A DNA stretch of 38,316 nt from Bradyrhizobium macuxiense (GTDB lineage Bacteria > Pseudomonadota > Alphaproteobacteria > Rhizobiales > Xanthobacteraceae), in assembly GCF_001542415.1 (NCBI RefSeq), contig NZ_LNCU01000022.1, forward strand, positions 54,484 to 92,799, in the 5' to 3' direction. Position numbers and translations under genes: made by a program. The notes beneath the pieces are model-generated. The model had not been told where the DNA came from, ran no database searches, and saw only the letters and a list, made by a program, of their open reading frames with translations. Each line of letters starts with the position of its first letter. Position 1 is the first letter of the stretch. Below, piece by piece: positions 17,887-24,659 of this stretch.

Positions 17887-18144
17887 TGCGCTTCTTCTTC
17901 AACATCGCCGACAGGTATGGTGTCTCGGCCGACGGGATCGGACACGAATGCGCCGAGCAGGATGCCACCGTCCAGCATGCATGCCAGGTGCATTGCTGCC
18001 GAACTCGCCAAGGCCAGTGAATTCTTCCGCAGCAGTTTCGTGCTTGTTGCCCCGCGACGGGGCCCGCCCGCTCCTGCGCAAACGAGTTCGGCGCAGCCAC
18101 CTCGCGCGCCGAGGCCTAAGGCCGCGAGCGCCCAGTTCCGCTGA
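17887..18144 (+). pseudogene. DUF6894-like small protein, frameshifted by a 4-bp duplication
   Basis: The start reads MRFFFNIADRYGVSADGIGH, like the short rhizobial proteins beginning M-R-Y/F-F-F-N-I with a following ECAEQDATVQHA helix. The frame then fails (stop at 18020). The sequence contains CATGCATG at 17976-17983; removing one CATG unit joins VQHA directly to RCIAAELAKASEFF, the expected helix of the family, and the frame then runs to 18144. The C-terminal part is less typical, so further decay is possible. The family name is from memory of the pattern. Overlaps a weak minus-strand reading frame. Confidence 0.5.
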
Positions 18145-18336
18145 TTTCCTGCCGCCGCTCCCTACAGAGAATCCCTGATGTGCGGCCGCGAGGCGGACCT
18201 CTAAAGTCTTCGCGGGGTCGGTTGCAAGCGCGGCCACCTCGGATTGGAAGGCATCCGTCAAGGCGGCGAACGAGGCCGATCGGAAACTCTCGCGCAACGC
18301 GCTGATTGCGCTTGTGATCGGATCGTCTGACGTCAT
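17899..18336 (-). CDS. Hypothetical protein, weak
   Basis: A 145-residue frame from an ATG at 18336. The first 60 residues (MTSDDPITSAISALRESFRS ... AALATDPAKTLEVRLAAA) look like a real amphipathic helical protein with ordinary codon use. The rest becomes Arg-rich and unlike a folded protein, and it overlaps the DUF6894-like remnant on the other strand. The ribosome site is poor. It may be a shorter gene that lost its end, or no gene at all. No function can be suggested. Confidence 0.28.
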   Translation of the reverse strand: MTSDDPITSAISALRESFRSASFAALTDAFQSEVAALATDPAKTLEVRLAAAHQGFSVGSGGRKSAELGARGLRPRRARWLRRTRLRRSGRAPSRGNKHETAAEEFTGLGEFGSNAPGMHAGRWHPARRIRVRSRRPRHHTCRRC

Positions 18337-18361
18337 TGTCACTGACCGCTCGGAGGCGAGC

Positions 18362-18601
18362 ATGAACATCCAAGCCATGTGTTGCACCTTGATCCTGGGC
18401 GCTGTGATGGCCATCACCGCACCATCTGCCCCCTGTCGCGCCCAGGCGAGGGACAGCAGCGTGGCGGCGCCGAAGCAAGCCGGCGCAGCCGCGCCAACGC
18501 ATGCAACGCCGAATACCAATACGAATCCGGTCAAGCACCGGTACTGGCGGCATCGCGGCGGTAGGCATCCGCACTATGGCAGCCGCCGCGTTCGCACCTG
18601 A
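18362..18601 (+). CDS. Small secreted basic protein, His/Arg-rich C-terminus
   Basis: 79 residues. GGAGG lies six bases before the ATG at 18362. Residues 1-29 form a signal peptide (hydrophobic core CTLILGAVMAITA, cleavage near RAQA). The mature part has an Ala/Thr/Asn/Pro linker and then a basic aromatic end, KHRYWRHRGGRHPHYGSRRV. Short secreted proteins with such tails are common in Bradyrhizobium-type genomes, but no role is known. Metal or polyanion binding by the His/Arg tail is conceivable. It stands alone on this strand. Confidence 0.65.
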   Translation: MNIQAMCCTLILGAVMAITAPSAPCRAQARDSSVAAPKQAGAAAPTHATPNTNTNPVKHRYWRHRGGRHPHYGSRRVRT

Positions 18602-19121
18602 GGCGTGGCCGATCTCCAAAGACGCCGTCTGTGCGGGCGAAATACGCTCAGACTCGCCAGCTGTCCCGCTCTGCTCACGGCACCAATTTGATCGGCGCGA
18701 AGTTCGGCGCCTTGCCGGCCACCCGCCGCGGTAACCTGGCGTCGCCACACGGTGAGCAGCCCGCGGGAAACGCCGTTGCACCACCTCTACCGATCAGTTC
18801 ATGCTAGGCTGTATCGCACGCGAGCCGAAGGATGGCGAGGTGGGTGCCTCATGCCGGTTACCAACTGTGTCGAACCCTACGCCTAGCTGCGTGATGTGCT
18901 GCAGCGGATGGTCGGCGGACATCCAGTGGACCGGCTCGAGCTGCCGTAGCGCGGAGAGCACAAATTCGTGTCATCCATGCGGACGTGCAACAACCCCCTT
19001 ACCAACGAGCGGCGGGTTACGCGGCTGCAAAGGCGCGGAGGCTATGGATATTGTTAAAGCGATGTTCGCGGCGTTATTGGCCGCCGCCGAGCGAAAGAGG
19101 GAGCTTGCGCCCCCTCTCCGG
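18602..19121. other. Intergenic stretch with transposon debris
   Basis: 520 bases between two small secreted-protein genes. Apart from the IS66-type fragment at 18860-18949, no frame with a start, ribosome site and protein-like composition is seen. The long plus-strand frame entering from 18801 is the antisense shadow of the 19122-19499 gene. Confidence 0.5.
18860..18949 (+). mobile_element. Remnant of an IS66-type transposase C-terminus
   Basis: In one frame the sequence reads VEPYA-stop-LRDVLQRMVGGHPVDRLELP-stop. This matches the C-terminal element of IS66 TnpC transposases (pattern NGVEPYAYLADVL ... GHP ... LLPW). A stop replaces the aromatic residue after YA and the final PW is lost. Only about 27 codons are recognisable and no terminal inverted repeats are found, so this is an old scar. 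Confidence 0.5.
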
Positions 19122-19499
19122 TCACCACCACCCGCCACCCCAGCCCCATCCCGGGCCCCACACCGGACGCGGACCCCACACAGGACGTGGGCTCCAGACC
19201 GGACGCGGACGCCACACTGGCCGCGGGCCCCAAACTGGCCGGGGGCCCCAGGCGTAGGCGCCGCGCCATCCCGGACGCCACGCGCGGCGCGGACCCCAAG
19301 CGGCGCCGGACCATCGCGGACCCGTACGCCAGCAGCGGCCCCGGGCGTTGCAGACCAAACGGACCTGCTCAATATTTGCGGCGTGGCCCGCAATCTGCCC
19401 GGCGTGCAGAAGCCCGTTCGGGATCGCGGAAGCCGAGCCGGCGGTGAGCAGAACGGCACCGAGGGTGGCCAAGCCAATAACAACAGCTTTCAGTTGCAT
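19122..19499 (-). CDS. Small secreted Trp/Pro/Arg repeat protein
   Basis: 125 residues; AAGGAG precedes the ATG at 19499. Residues 1-25 are a signal peptide (VVIGLATLGAVLLTAGSASA). A short segment PNGLLHAGQIAGHAANIEQV with two cysteines at 50 and 56 (VCNARGRCW) follows. The rest is low complexity: W-rich spacers, then five hexapeptides of the form (G/R/S)PRPVW at residues 85-114, ending WGPGWGWGGGWW. The N-terminal half with IEQVRxVCN...GRCW recalls a recurrent family of rhizobial small exported proteins. Likely periplasmic or surface-attached; function unknown. Confidence 0.78.
   Translation of the reverse strand: MQLKAVVIGLATLGAVLLTAGSASAIPNGLLHAGQIAGHAANIEQVRLVCNARGRCWRTGPRWSGAAWGPRRAWRPGWRGAYAWGPRPVWGPRPVWRPRPVWSPRPVWGPRPVWGPGWGWGGGWW
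19158..19247 (-). repeat. Five 18-bp tandem units encoding (G/R/S)PRPVW
   Basis: In-frame tandem array inside the preceding gene, five units of 18 bp with the first codon varying (Gly, Gly, Arg, Ser, Gly) and PRPVW constant. Expected to vary in copy number between strains. Confidence 0.8.
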
Positions 19500-19913
19500 G
19501 GTTTATCTCCTTGGTTGGAGACTCCAAGAACTTCGTCAACAACGGTTGGTTGCGGGCACTGGGAATTACCCGAAGGGGGCATCGGGAATTACCCGAAGGT
19601 CGGTCAGCGTTGCAACAGATGGATGATCGCGATTGGCGCCAGGGCCACCCCGATCTAGGTCAGAGCTATGAGGTGTTCCGACAAAGTTGACACTCAGGCC
19701 GATGCCACCAGCGGCGCGAAGCAAATAGTAGTCTCGGCAAACTGACAGTACCGATCGCGTTGGCAGCCTTTAGGATCTGCTTTGACCCATGAGGGAAAGG
19801 AGGCAAAAGAGTCGGGTCGCCGATGCTCTTGTCACTTCCGTCCCTGCAGATCAGGCCCCAAGGATGATTGCTCGCTTGATGGTCGTCAGATGGCACGCGA
19901 ACGGGTTTCCACT
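19500..19913. other. Intergenic stretch; short direct repeat upstream of the repeat protein
   Basis: 414 bases with no convincing gene. GGGAATTACCCGAAGG occurs twice, at 19561 and 19584 (23-bp period, about two helical turns), with GGGAATTACCC itself a near-palindrome. This lies 60-100 bp upstream of the 19499 start and could be a regulator site. Bases 19660-19913, downstream of the LysR gene, show nothing recognised. Confidence 0.45.
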
Positions 19914-20795
19914 CTACCGATCAATTGCCAGCACCTCGCAGGCGACGTCGATGAAGCTGCGAACAAAACGCAGCTCGCTCTTGTCTACCGGAGTGACCAG
20001 GCAATTGGTGTAGGTTTCAGGCATCTCGACCACGTCGACCGCCACAAGTCCGGGCGACGCGAACATGCTATCGTCGAGCAGGAGACCGACGCCGACGCCG
20101 TGCAGCACCGCTTCCTTCACAAGCGGGAATGTTGTGGTCCTCAGAATACTCGACAGCTTGATGCCGAGCTCAGCGCACTTGCGGTGGAGCAGTCGTTGGG
20201 TCAGCGAGCCATCCTCCGGCACAATCACGGTCGAATCGGCGAGATCGCGCAGCGAGAGCCGCTTGCGCCCAGCAAGCGCATGCCCACGGCATACGTAGGC
20301 TCGGTAGCGCGTCGTCGCGACCGGTAGGCTATAGAGCAGATTGTCCGCCTCGGGCTGGGTGACGATGGCGATATCGACAGTGCGGTCGTGCAGTTGCTGC
20401 ATCGCTAGCGACCAGCTCACCAGGGTGAAGTCGATTTGCACGCGAGGATGCAGCGACGCGTAGCGGGCGATCACCGGCATTGCCGGACGCGGTGCGTTGG
20501 CGATCACGCTGAGATGGCCGGCGGCAATCTCGCTGTAGTTTTCGACCTTCTCCTCGATCAGTTGCTCAAGCGTGCGAAGCCGGTCTGATACCGCGAATAG
20601 TTCACGCCCGGCCCGCGTAAGCTCCAGTCCGTCGCGCCGTCTGACAAACAGCTGCGTGCCCATGGTTCGCTCCAGCTTAGCGACATGTTGGGTAATAGAG
20701 GACTGCGTCACGCCCAGCTTCTCGGCGGCATGCGTGAAGCTGCCTTCGCGCGCGGCGTGGGTGAAGGCGCTGATTTGGTAGGGGCTTGTCTTCAT
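19914..20795 (-). CDS. LysR-family transcriptional regulator
   Basis: 293 residues, typical length. N-terminal winged helix (about 4-63): ISAFTHAAREGSFTHAAEKL, GVTQSSITQHVAKLE, LFVRRRDGLELTRAG. The effector-binding domain follows from about residue 90 (GHLSVIANAPRPAMPVIARY ... VSWSLAMQQLHDRTVDIAIV). Divergent from a metallophosphoesterase and a MetE-like gene, the classic arrangement in which a LysR protein controls its neighbours and itself. A T-N11-A dyad lies in the shared control region. The inducer is not evident. Confidence 0.93.
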   Translation of the reverse strand: MKTSPYQISAFTHAAREGSFTHAAEKLGVTQSSITQHVAKLERTMGTQLFVRRRDGLELTRAGRELFAVSDRLRTLEQLIEEKVENYSEIAAGHLSVIANAPRPAMPVIARYASLHPRVQIDFTLVSWSLAMQQLHDRTVDIAIVTQPEADNLLYSLPVATTRYRAYVCRGHALAGRKRLSLRDLADSTVIVPEDGSLTQRLLHRKCAELGIKLSSILRTTTFPLVKEAVLHGVGVGLLLDDSMFASPGLVAVDVVEMPETYTNCLVTPVDKSELRFVRSFIDVACEVLAIDR

Positions 20796-20840
20796 CGCAT
20801 CGATCGCGCTTTGCCCGTGAGCAAGCCGACTGTCGCAGAC

Positions 20841-20873
20841 ATTAATGCAGCTAATGTGACGTCATGGTGACGT
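20841..20873. promoter_or_regulatory. Candidate LysR operator and GTGACGT direct repeats
   Basis: ATTAATGCAGCTAAT (20841-20855) is an ATTA-N7-TAAT dyad containing the LysR T-N11-A signature. Immediately after it GTGACGT occurs twice, at 20856 and 20867, exactly 11 bp apart (one helical turn). All lie in the 125-bp gap between the divergent lysR and phosphoesterase genes. Confidence 0.5.
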
Positions 20874-20920
20874 TAACTGTGCTTGTTACTGCACTCCGAC
20901 ATCTTCGATCGCCGCGCCTC

Positions 20921-21745
20921 ATGAAACTGATCCAACTGACCGACATCCATCTGACGACACCGGGCCAGACCATCGGTGGACGCGATCCCAATGCCAACTT
21001 CGAGGCCGCGCTCACCCATGCGCTCTCGCAGCATCCAGACACCGAGGCGATCGTGATTACAGGAGATCTGTCCGACTGGGGCGACCGCGCTGACTATGAG
21101 CGGTTGCGGGCGCGCATCGCAACATTACCTGTACCGGTGCATCTTGCCATCGGCAATCACGATGATCGCGCGATCTTCCTGCAAGTATTTCCCGAGCTTG
21201 CCGACGCGGACGGTCACGTTCAGTCGCGGTTTCCGCTGTCGCGCGGCACTGGCTTGGTCATCGATACTTGGGGACCTCGCAGCCACGCCGGCTTCTTCTG
21301 CGCGAAGCGTTGCGCCTGGCTTGAACAGGCGCTGACTGTGGCAGATGCACCCGTGTTCCTGTTCATGCACCACAACCCGGTGCCGACCTACATCGCGCCA
21401 CTTGACCACATCATGCTGCGCGATTCGGACACGTTCGGTGCGGTGATCGCCACGCACCGTCAGCACATCGCGCACATTTTCTTCGGCCACTGTCACCTGC
21501 CGCTCTCCGGCTCGCTGTATGGCGTGCCGGTCAGCGGCTCGCGCGGCACCAATCATGCCGGATGGGCGGATTTCACCGAGCGGCACATGCTGCTCGGCTC
21601 CGACCTTCCGCAGGCATACGCCGTCATAGTCGCGAACGGCGCAACAGTCACCGTGCAGATGGTGGAGTTCGGTTACCGAGGCGAGCGGCGGATCGAGGGA
21701 TCGCCTGACTACGATGCGTGGAACCGCACGACTATGGTTCGTTAA
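20921..21745 (+). CDS. Metallophosphoesterase (cyclic-nucleotide/glycerophosphodiester phosphodiesterase-like)
   Basis: 274 residues from the ATG at 20921, which gives the family N-terminus MKLIQLTDIHL; an earlier ATG at 20864 adds an unlikely leader. All five calcineurin-like metal motifs are present: DIHL (Asp8, His10), GDLSDWGD, GNHDDR, MHHNP and GHCHLP, so a dinuclear metal site is complete. It resembles the class III CpdA/GpdQ group. Cytoplasmic, no signal peptide. The MetE-like gene follows 37 nt later in the same orientation, so they are probably one operon controlled by the divergent LysR protein. The physiological phosphodiester is unknown. Confidence 0.9.
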   Translation: MKLIQLTDIHLTTPGQTIGGRDPNANFEAALTHALSQHPDTEAIVITGDLSDWGDRADYERLRARIATLPVPVHLAIGNHDDRAIFLQVFPELADADGHVQSRFPLSRGTGLVIDTWGPRSHAGFFCAKRCAWLEQALTVADAPVFLFMHHNPVPTYIAPLDHIMLRDSDTFGAVIATHRQHIAHIFFGHCHLPLSGSLYGVPVSGSRGTNHAGWADFTERHMLLGSDLPQAYAVIVANGATVTVQMVEFGYRGERRIEGSPDYDAWNRTTMVR

Positions 21746-21782
21746 GACCGATCACCCGGGCACAAGCAGTGAGGACTGAAGC

Positions 21783-22916
21783 ATGCAACTGAGCGCTTTG
21801 CGAATATTGACTACGCATGTCGGAAGCCTGCCGCGGCCGGGCGAACTGGAGGCTCTCCTTCTACGCCGAGAGAGGAATGAACTCGACAGTCAACTCGGAG
21901 AGCGATTGCCCAATATGGTGGCCGACGCCGTGAAATCAGTCGTCCGCCGTCAGACAGAGCTCGGCATCGATATCGTCTGCGACGGCGAGATGAGCAAGTA
22001 TGCCTATTCGACCTACGCGCGCGAGCGGATGTCCGGGCTTGAGGGCGAAGATCAGCCGCTGGCCCTGTCCGAACTCAACGAGTTTCCGAACTTCGCCGAA
22101 AGAATCAAGCTCGATATCAAGACGCCCGCCTGCGTCGGGCCACTGAGCTACCATGGCACAGCGGCGCTCGCGACCGACATCGAAAACCTCAAGGCAGCCA
22201 TCGAGGACACACAGGCGGAGGAGGCGTTCATGTCCGCGTCCTCACCCGGCATCATGTCGCACTACATGCCGAACAAATATTATCCTTCGCAGGATGCGTA
22301 CCTCGATGCGCTCGCAGACGCGATGAAGGTCGAGTATGAGGCGATCGTCAGCGCCGGTCTCTTGCTGCAGATCGATTGTCCGGATCTGGCACTCGGGCGT
22401 CACTTCCGAGCCGCGCCATTGAGCGTGGAGGAATTTCGCAAGGAACTTGCCCAGCTTATCGAGGTGCTCAACCACGCACTGCGTGACATTCCCGCAGACC
22501 GCATGCGCCTGCATCTGTGCTGGGGCAACTACGAATCACCCCATCACCACGATATCGAGCTTGCGCACATTCTCGATCTGATTCTGAAGCTGCGCCCCTC
22601 CGCGCTGCTGGTAGAAGCGGCCAATCCACGCCATAGGCACGAGTGGGCGCTGTTCAAGGAGACGCCCCTGCCGGATGACAAGGTGCTCGTGCCGGGCGTG
22701 ATCGACACCTGCACAAATTATTTGGAGCATCCGGAAGTCGTGGCGCAGCACATCGAACGCTACGCCGACGTGGTGGGCCGCGAACGGGTGATCGCCGGGA
22801 CCGACTGTGGTTTTGCGAGCTTTGCGACGTTGCACACGGTCGATCCGGACATTGCCTGGCGCAAACTGGAAGCGCTGGTTCAGGGCGCCGAAATAGCCTC
22901 ACGCCGGCTCTGGTAA
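21783..22916 (+). CDS. MetE-like zinc methyltransferase (single-barrel, cobalamin-independent methionine synthase II family)
   Basis: 377 residues, about the size of the catalytic half of MetE rather than the 750-residue full enzyme. N-terminus LTTHVGSLPRPGELE is typical. The zinc site is visible as His244-x-Cys246 (LHLCWGN), Glu278 (LVEAANPRH) and Cys342 (GTDCGF); IDCPD near residue 198 is also a family segment. The family transfers methyl groups to homocysteine or, in relatives such as epoxyalkane:coenzyme M transferase, adds a thiol to another acceptor. The acceptor here is unknown. GAGGA lies upstream. Likely co-transcribed with the phosphoesterase. Confidence 0.88.
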   Translation: MQLSALRILTTHVGSLPRPGELEALLLRRERNELDSQLGERLPNMVADAVKSVVRRQTELGIDIVCDGEMSKYAYSTYARERMSGLEGEDQPLALSELNEFPNFAERIKLDIKTPACVGPLSYHGTAALATDIENLKAAIEDTQAEEAFMSASSPGIMSHYMPNKYYPSQDAYLDALADAMKVEYEAIVSAGLLLQIDCPDLALGRHFRAAPLSVEEFRKELAQLIEVLNHALRDIPADRMRLHLCWGNYESPHHHDIELAHILDLILKLRPSALLVEAANPRHRHEWALFKETPLPDDKVLVPGVIDTCTNYLEHPEVVAQHIERYADVVGRERVIAGTDCGFASFATLHTVDPDIAWRKLEALVQGAEIASRRLW

Positions 22917-23353
22917 CGGCAGCTATGGGGAAGGAGGAAGAACAATGGCTGAAGCGCGTCGGTCATCATCGGCTTCACGAGTGTCGGCCGATTGCGGAAA
23001 GTCCGGCTCAGGTTGGACGGTTCGCCACCGCGGCTATACGACGAGTTTGTCTTGTTGAGATAGAAATTGTTGCCGTAAGCGGCAGCTTTGCAGCACATCT
23101 TTACCGTGCATGACGCACCGGGTTCGCCTGGCTCACGTCTTCCGCGCGTTCCCCGCGTCTCTGATCGGATTGGTGGCGCGTGCCTATGCGCGAGCATTGG
23201 CATCGGTTGATACTGCTGGCTTAACCATTGAAGAGACGCCGGCCCGCCTACAAGCAACCGCAGCATCTGTGCTTACGAGTTCGCGCGCTTGGCATGAACG
23301 CCGTACGGGCTTCGCGTGGCGCGGCCAAGCGAAGCTTGCGTTACATCTCCACT
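22917..23353. other. Intergenic stretch without a supported gene
   Basis: 437 bases between the MetE-like gene and a small minus-strand gene. Frames of 60-130 codons exist on both strands (for example plus 23110-23409 and minus 22880-23266), but none has a good ribosome site or recognisable protein features, and they overlap each other. No IS ends, tRNA or clear terminator are seen. Confidence 0.45.
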
Positions 23354-23614
23354 TTACGCGGCGGTACCCGCCAGCGGATCGATCGACATCAGTTGCGCCT
23401 CCAGCGTGACGACCGTCGACGCAAGCTTGTCGCGGCGCTCTCTCAGATGCTTCGCGAGAGTGGGGTAGAAGATGTGCCCCGCTTCGGCTCTGTGCGACCG
23501 CTGCTCCTCCTCGACGATGTCGGAGTTCAGGAGCTTAATTCTCCAATTGAGGTCTGCGATCAGCGCCTGCAACTGCAGAGACCCCGACATTCCAAAACCG
23601 GACGTTTGCTGCAT
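23354..23614 (-). CDS. Small conserved helical protein of unknown function
   Basis: 86 residues from the ATG at 23614 (CGAGG upstream). It reads MQQTSGFGMSGSLQLQALIA followed by DLNWRIKLLNSDIVEEEQRS and a second charged helix KHLRERRDKLASTVVTLEAQL. The composition suggests two long helices forming a coiled-coil hairpin. The pattern looks like a conserved small rhizobial protein, though no named family comes to mind. An in-frame ATG 18 codons upstream is less likely. It stands alone between a noncoding stretch and the tautomerase gene. Confidence 0.65.
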   Translation of the reverse strand: MQQTSGFGMSGSLQLQALIADLNWRIKLLNSDIVEEEQRSHRAEAGHIFYPTLAKHLRERRDKLASTVVTLEAQLMSIDPLAGTAA

Positions 23615-23818
23615 GACATTGCCTCGATGTGAAACAGGCCGAACCCAGGTCGGCGAACAATCAGGCACTCAGCAAGGCCTATGCCAAAGGCGACACGGGT
23701 CGCGCCCTGCCTGAAACGGCTTCGGCCCGATCGAAGCGACGCATCGGAACATCCGAATTGCGGCGGCCGCAATGTCCGGTAGCCTTGCCCGGTCTTTGGC
23801 AATCAACGAGGGGCCGAA

Positions 23819-24208
23819 ATGCCTGACGTTCTGGTTGAGACACGGAAGGGCTGGCTCGCCGGCCGAAGCGCCCAGTTCCTGGCCGCCATTCAGGACGCGA
23901 TCAGCGCAACGCTGCGAACGCCGGCGCACGACAAGATCCTTCGCCTCGTGCAGCATGCACACGACGATTTATCGATCCCCGATTGGGTGGGCGAGCGCTT
24001 CACCCATATCGAGATCACGCTGTTTCCTGGCCGAACCGTCGCGACCAAGCGCGCGCTCTATGCGGCCATCGTCGAGAACCTGCAGCGGTTCGGCGTTCCC
24101 GCAAACGACGTCAAGATCATCCTGATCGAGGTGCCGCGCCAAAATGTCGGAATGCGCGGCGGCAATGCCGCGTCCGATTTCGACATCGGGTACGAGACGG
24201 CGGTTTAG
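23819..24208 (+). CDS. Tautomerase-superfamily protein
   Basis: 129 residues. Met is followed by Pro2, which becomes the N-terminal catalytic proline of 4-oxalocrotonate tautomerase-like enzymes after Met removal. The beta-alpha-beta unit MPDVLVETRKGWLAGRSAQF appears at the N-terminus, and the second unit begins HIEITLFPGRTVATKRALYA, ending NDVKIILIEVPRQNVG with the usual Gly-rich MRGGNAASD tail. GAGGGG lies upstream. The length fits a fused two-unit tautomerase. Substrate unknown. It is convergent with the cytochrome c gene, 18 nt away. Confidence 0.85.
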   Translation: MPDVLVETRKGWLAGRSAQFLAAIQDAISATLRTPAHDKILRLVQHAHDDLSIPDWVGERFTHIEITLFPGRTVATKRALYAAIVENLQRFGVPANDVKIILIEVPRQNVGMRGGNAASDFDIGYETAV

Positions 24209-24226
24209 CCGTCGGGCGTCACGCCA

Positions 24227-24646
24227 TCACTGGTTGAGGATCGCCGGGATATCCTTGCCCGTCTTCGGCCCCGGCAGCGAGCTCAGGAAGGCGTGGATAT
24301 CGGCGGCGTCCTTGTCGGACAGCACCTGCTCCGAGAATGACGGCATATCGTTCGGCGCCTCGCGCAGGAAGGCGATGAACGACTCCACCGGCAGCGCGAT
24401 CTGCGCCAGCGCCGGGGCCGGATAGTTGAAACGGCCGCCCTGCCCGGCGCGGCCGTGGCATTCGAAGCAACCATCGGCAAGATAAAGCCGCTTGCCGTTG
24501 ACGGGGTCACCGGCCGGCGCGTCGTCGGCGCGCGAGGCAACAACGGCACCGCCGACGGCGAAAGCGGCCGCGATCGCGGCGACCCCAAAACGCATCACAG
24601 CAAGACGCATCACAGCGCGGCGAATCGCAGGTTGACTGATCTTCAT
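24227..24646 (-). CDS. Monohaem c-type cytochrome
   Basis: 139 residues. An N-terminal signal region (basic MKISQPAIRRAVMR, hydrophobic core to about residue 37, ending SRADD) directs it to the periplasm. The haem site is Cys60-Phe-Glu-Cys63-His64 (GCFECHG), and Met101 in APNDMPSFSEQ is the likely sixth ligand. C-terminal helix DKDAADIHAFLSSLPGPKTG is typical of class I cytochrome c. It starts 13 nt after the ThDP-enzyme stop, so the pair is an operon and the cytochrome is probably the electron acceptor of that enzyme. A short tandem duplication in the signal region gives MRLAV/MRFGV. Confidence 0.9.
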   Translation of the reverse strand: MKISQPAIRRAVMRLAVMRFGVAAIAAAFAVGGAVVASRADDAPAGDPVNGKRLYLADGCFECHGRAGQGGRFNYPAPALAQIALPVESFIAFLREAPNDMPSFSEQVLSDKDAADIHAFLSSLPGPKTGKDIPAILNQ

Positions 24647-24659
24647 CTTCGCCCCCGCT

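Noticed and set aside
18801..19658. 285-codon plus-strand frame through the PRPVW gene
   Set aside because: Pro/Thr/Arg-rich antisense shadow of the 18-bp repeats.
22880..23409. Overlapping 60-130-codon frames on both strands after the MetE-like gene
   Set aside because: No ribosome sites, mutually overlapping, no family features recognised.
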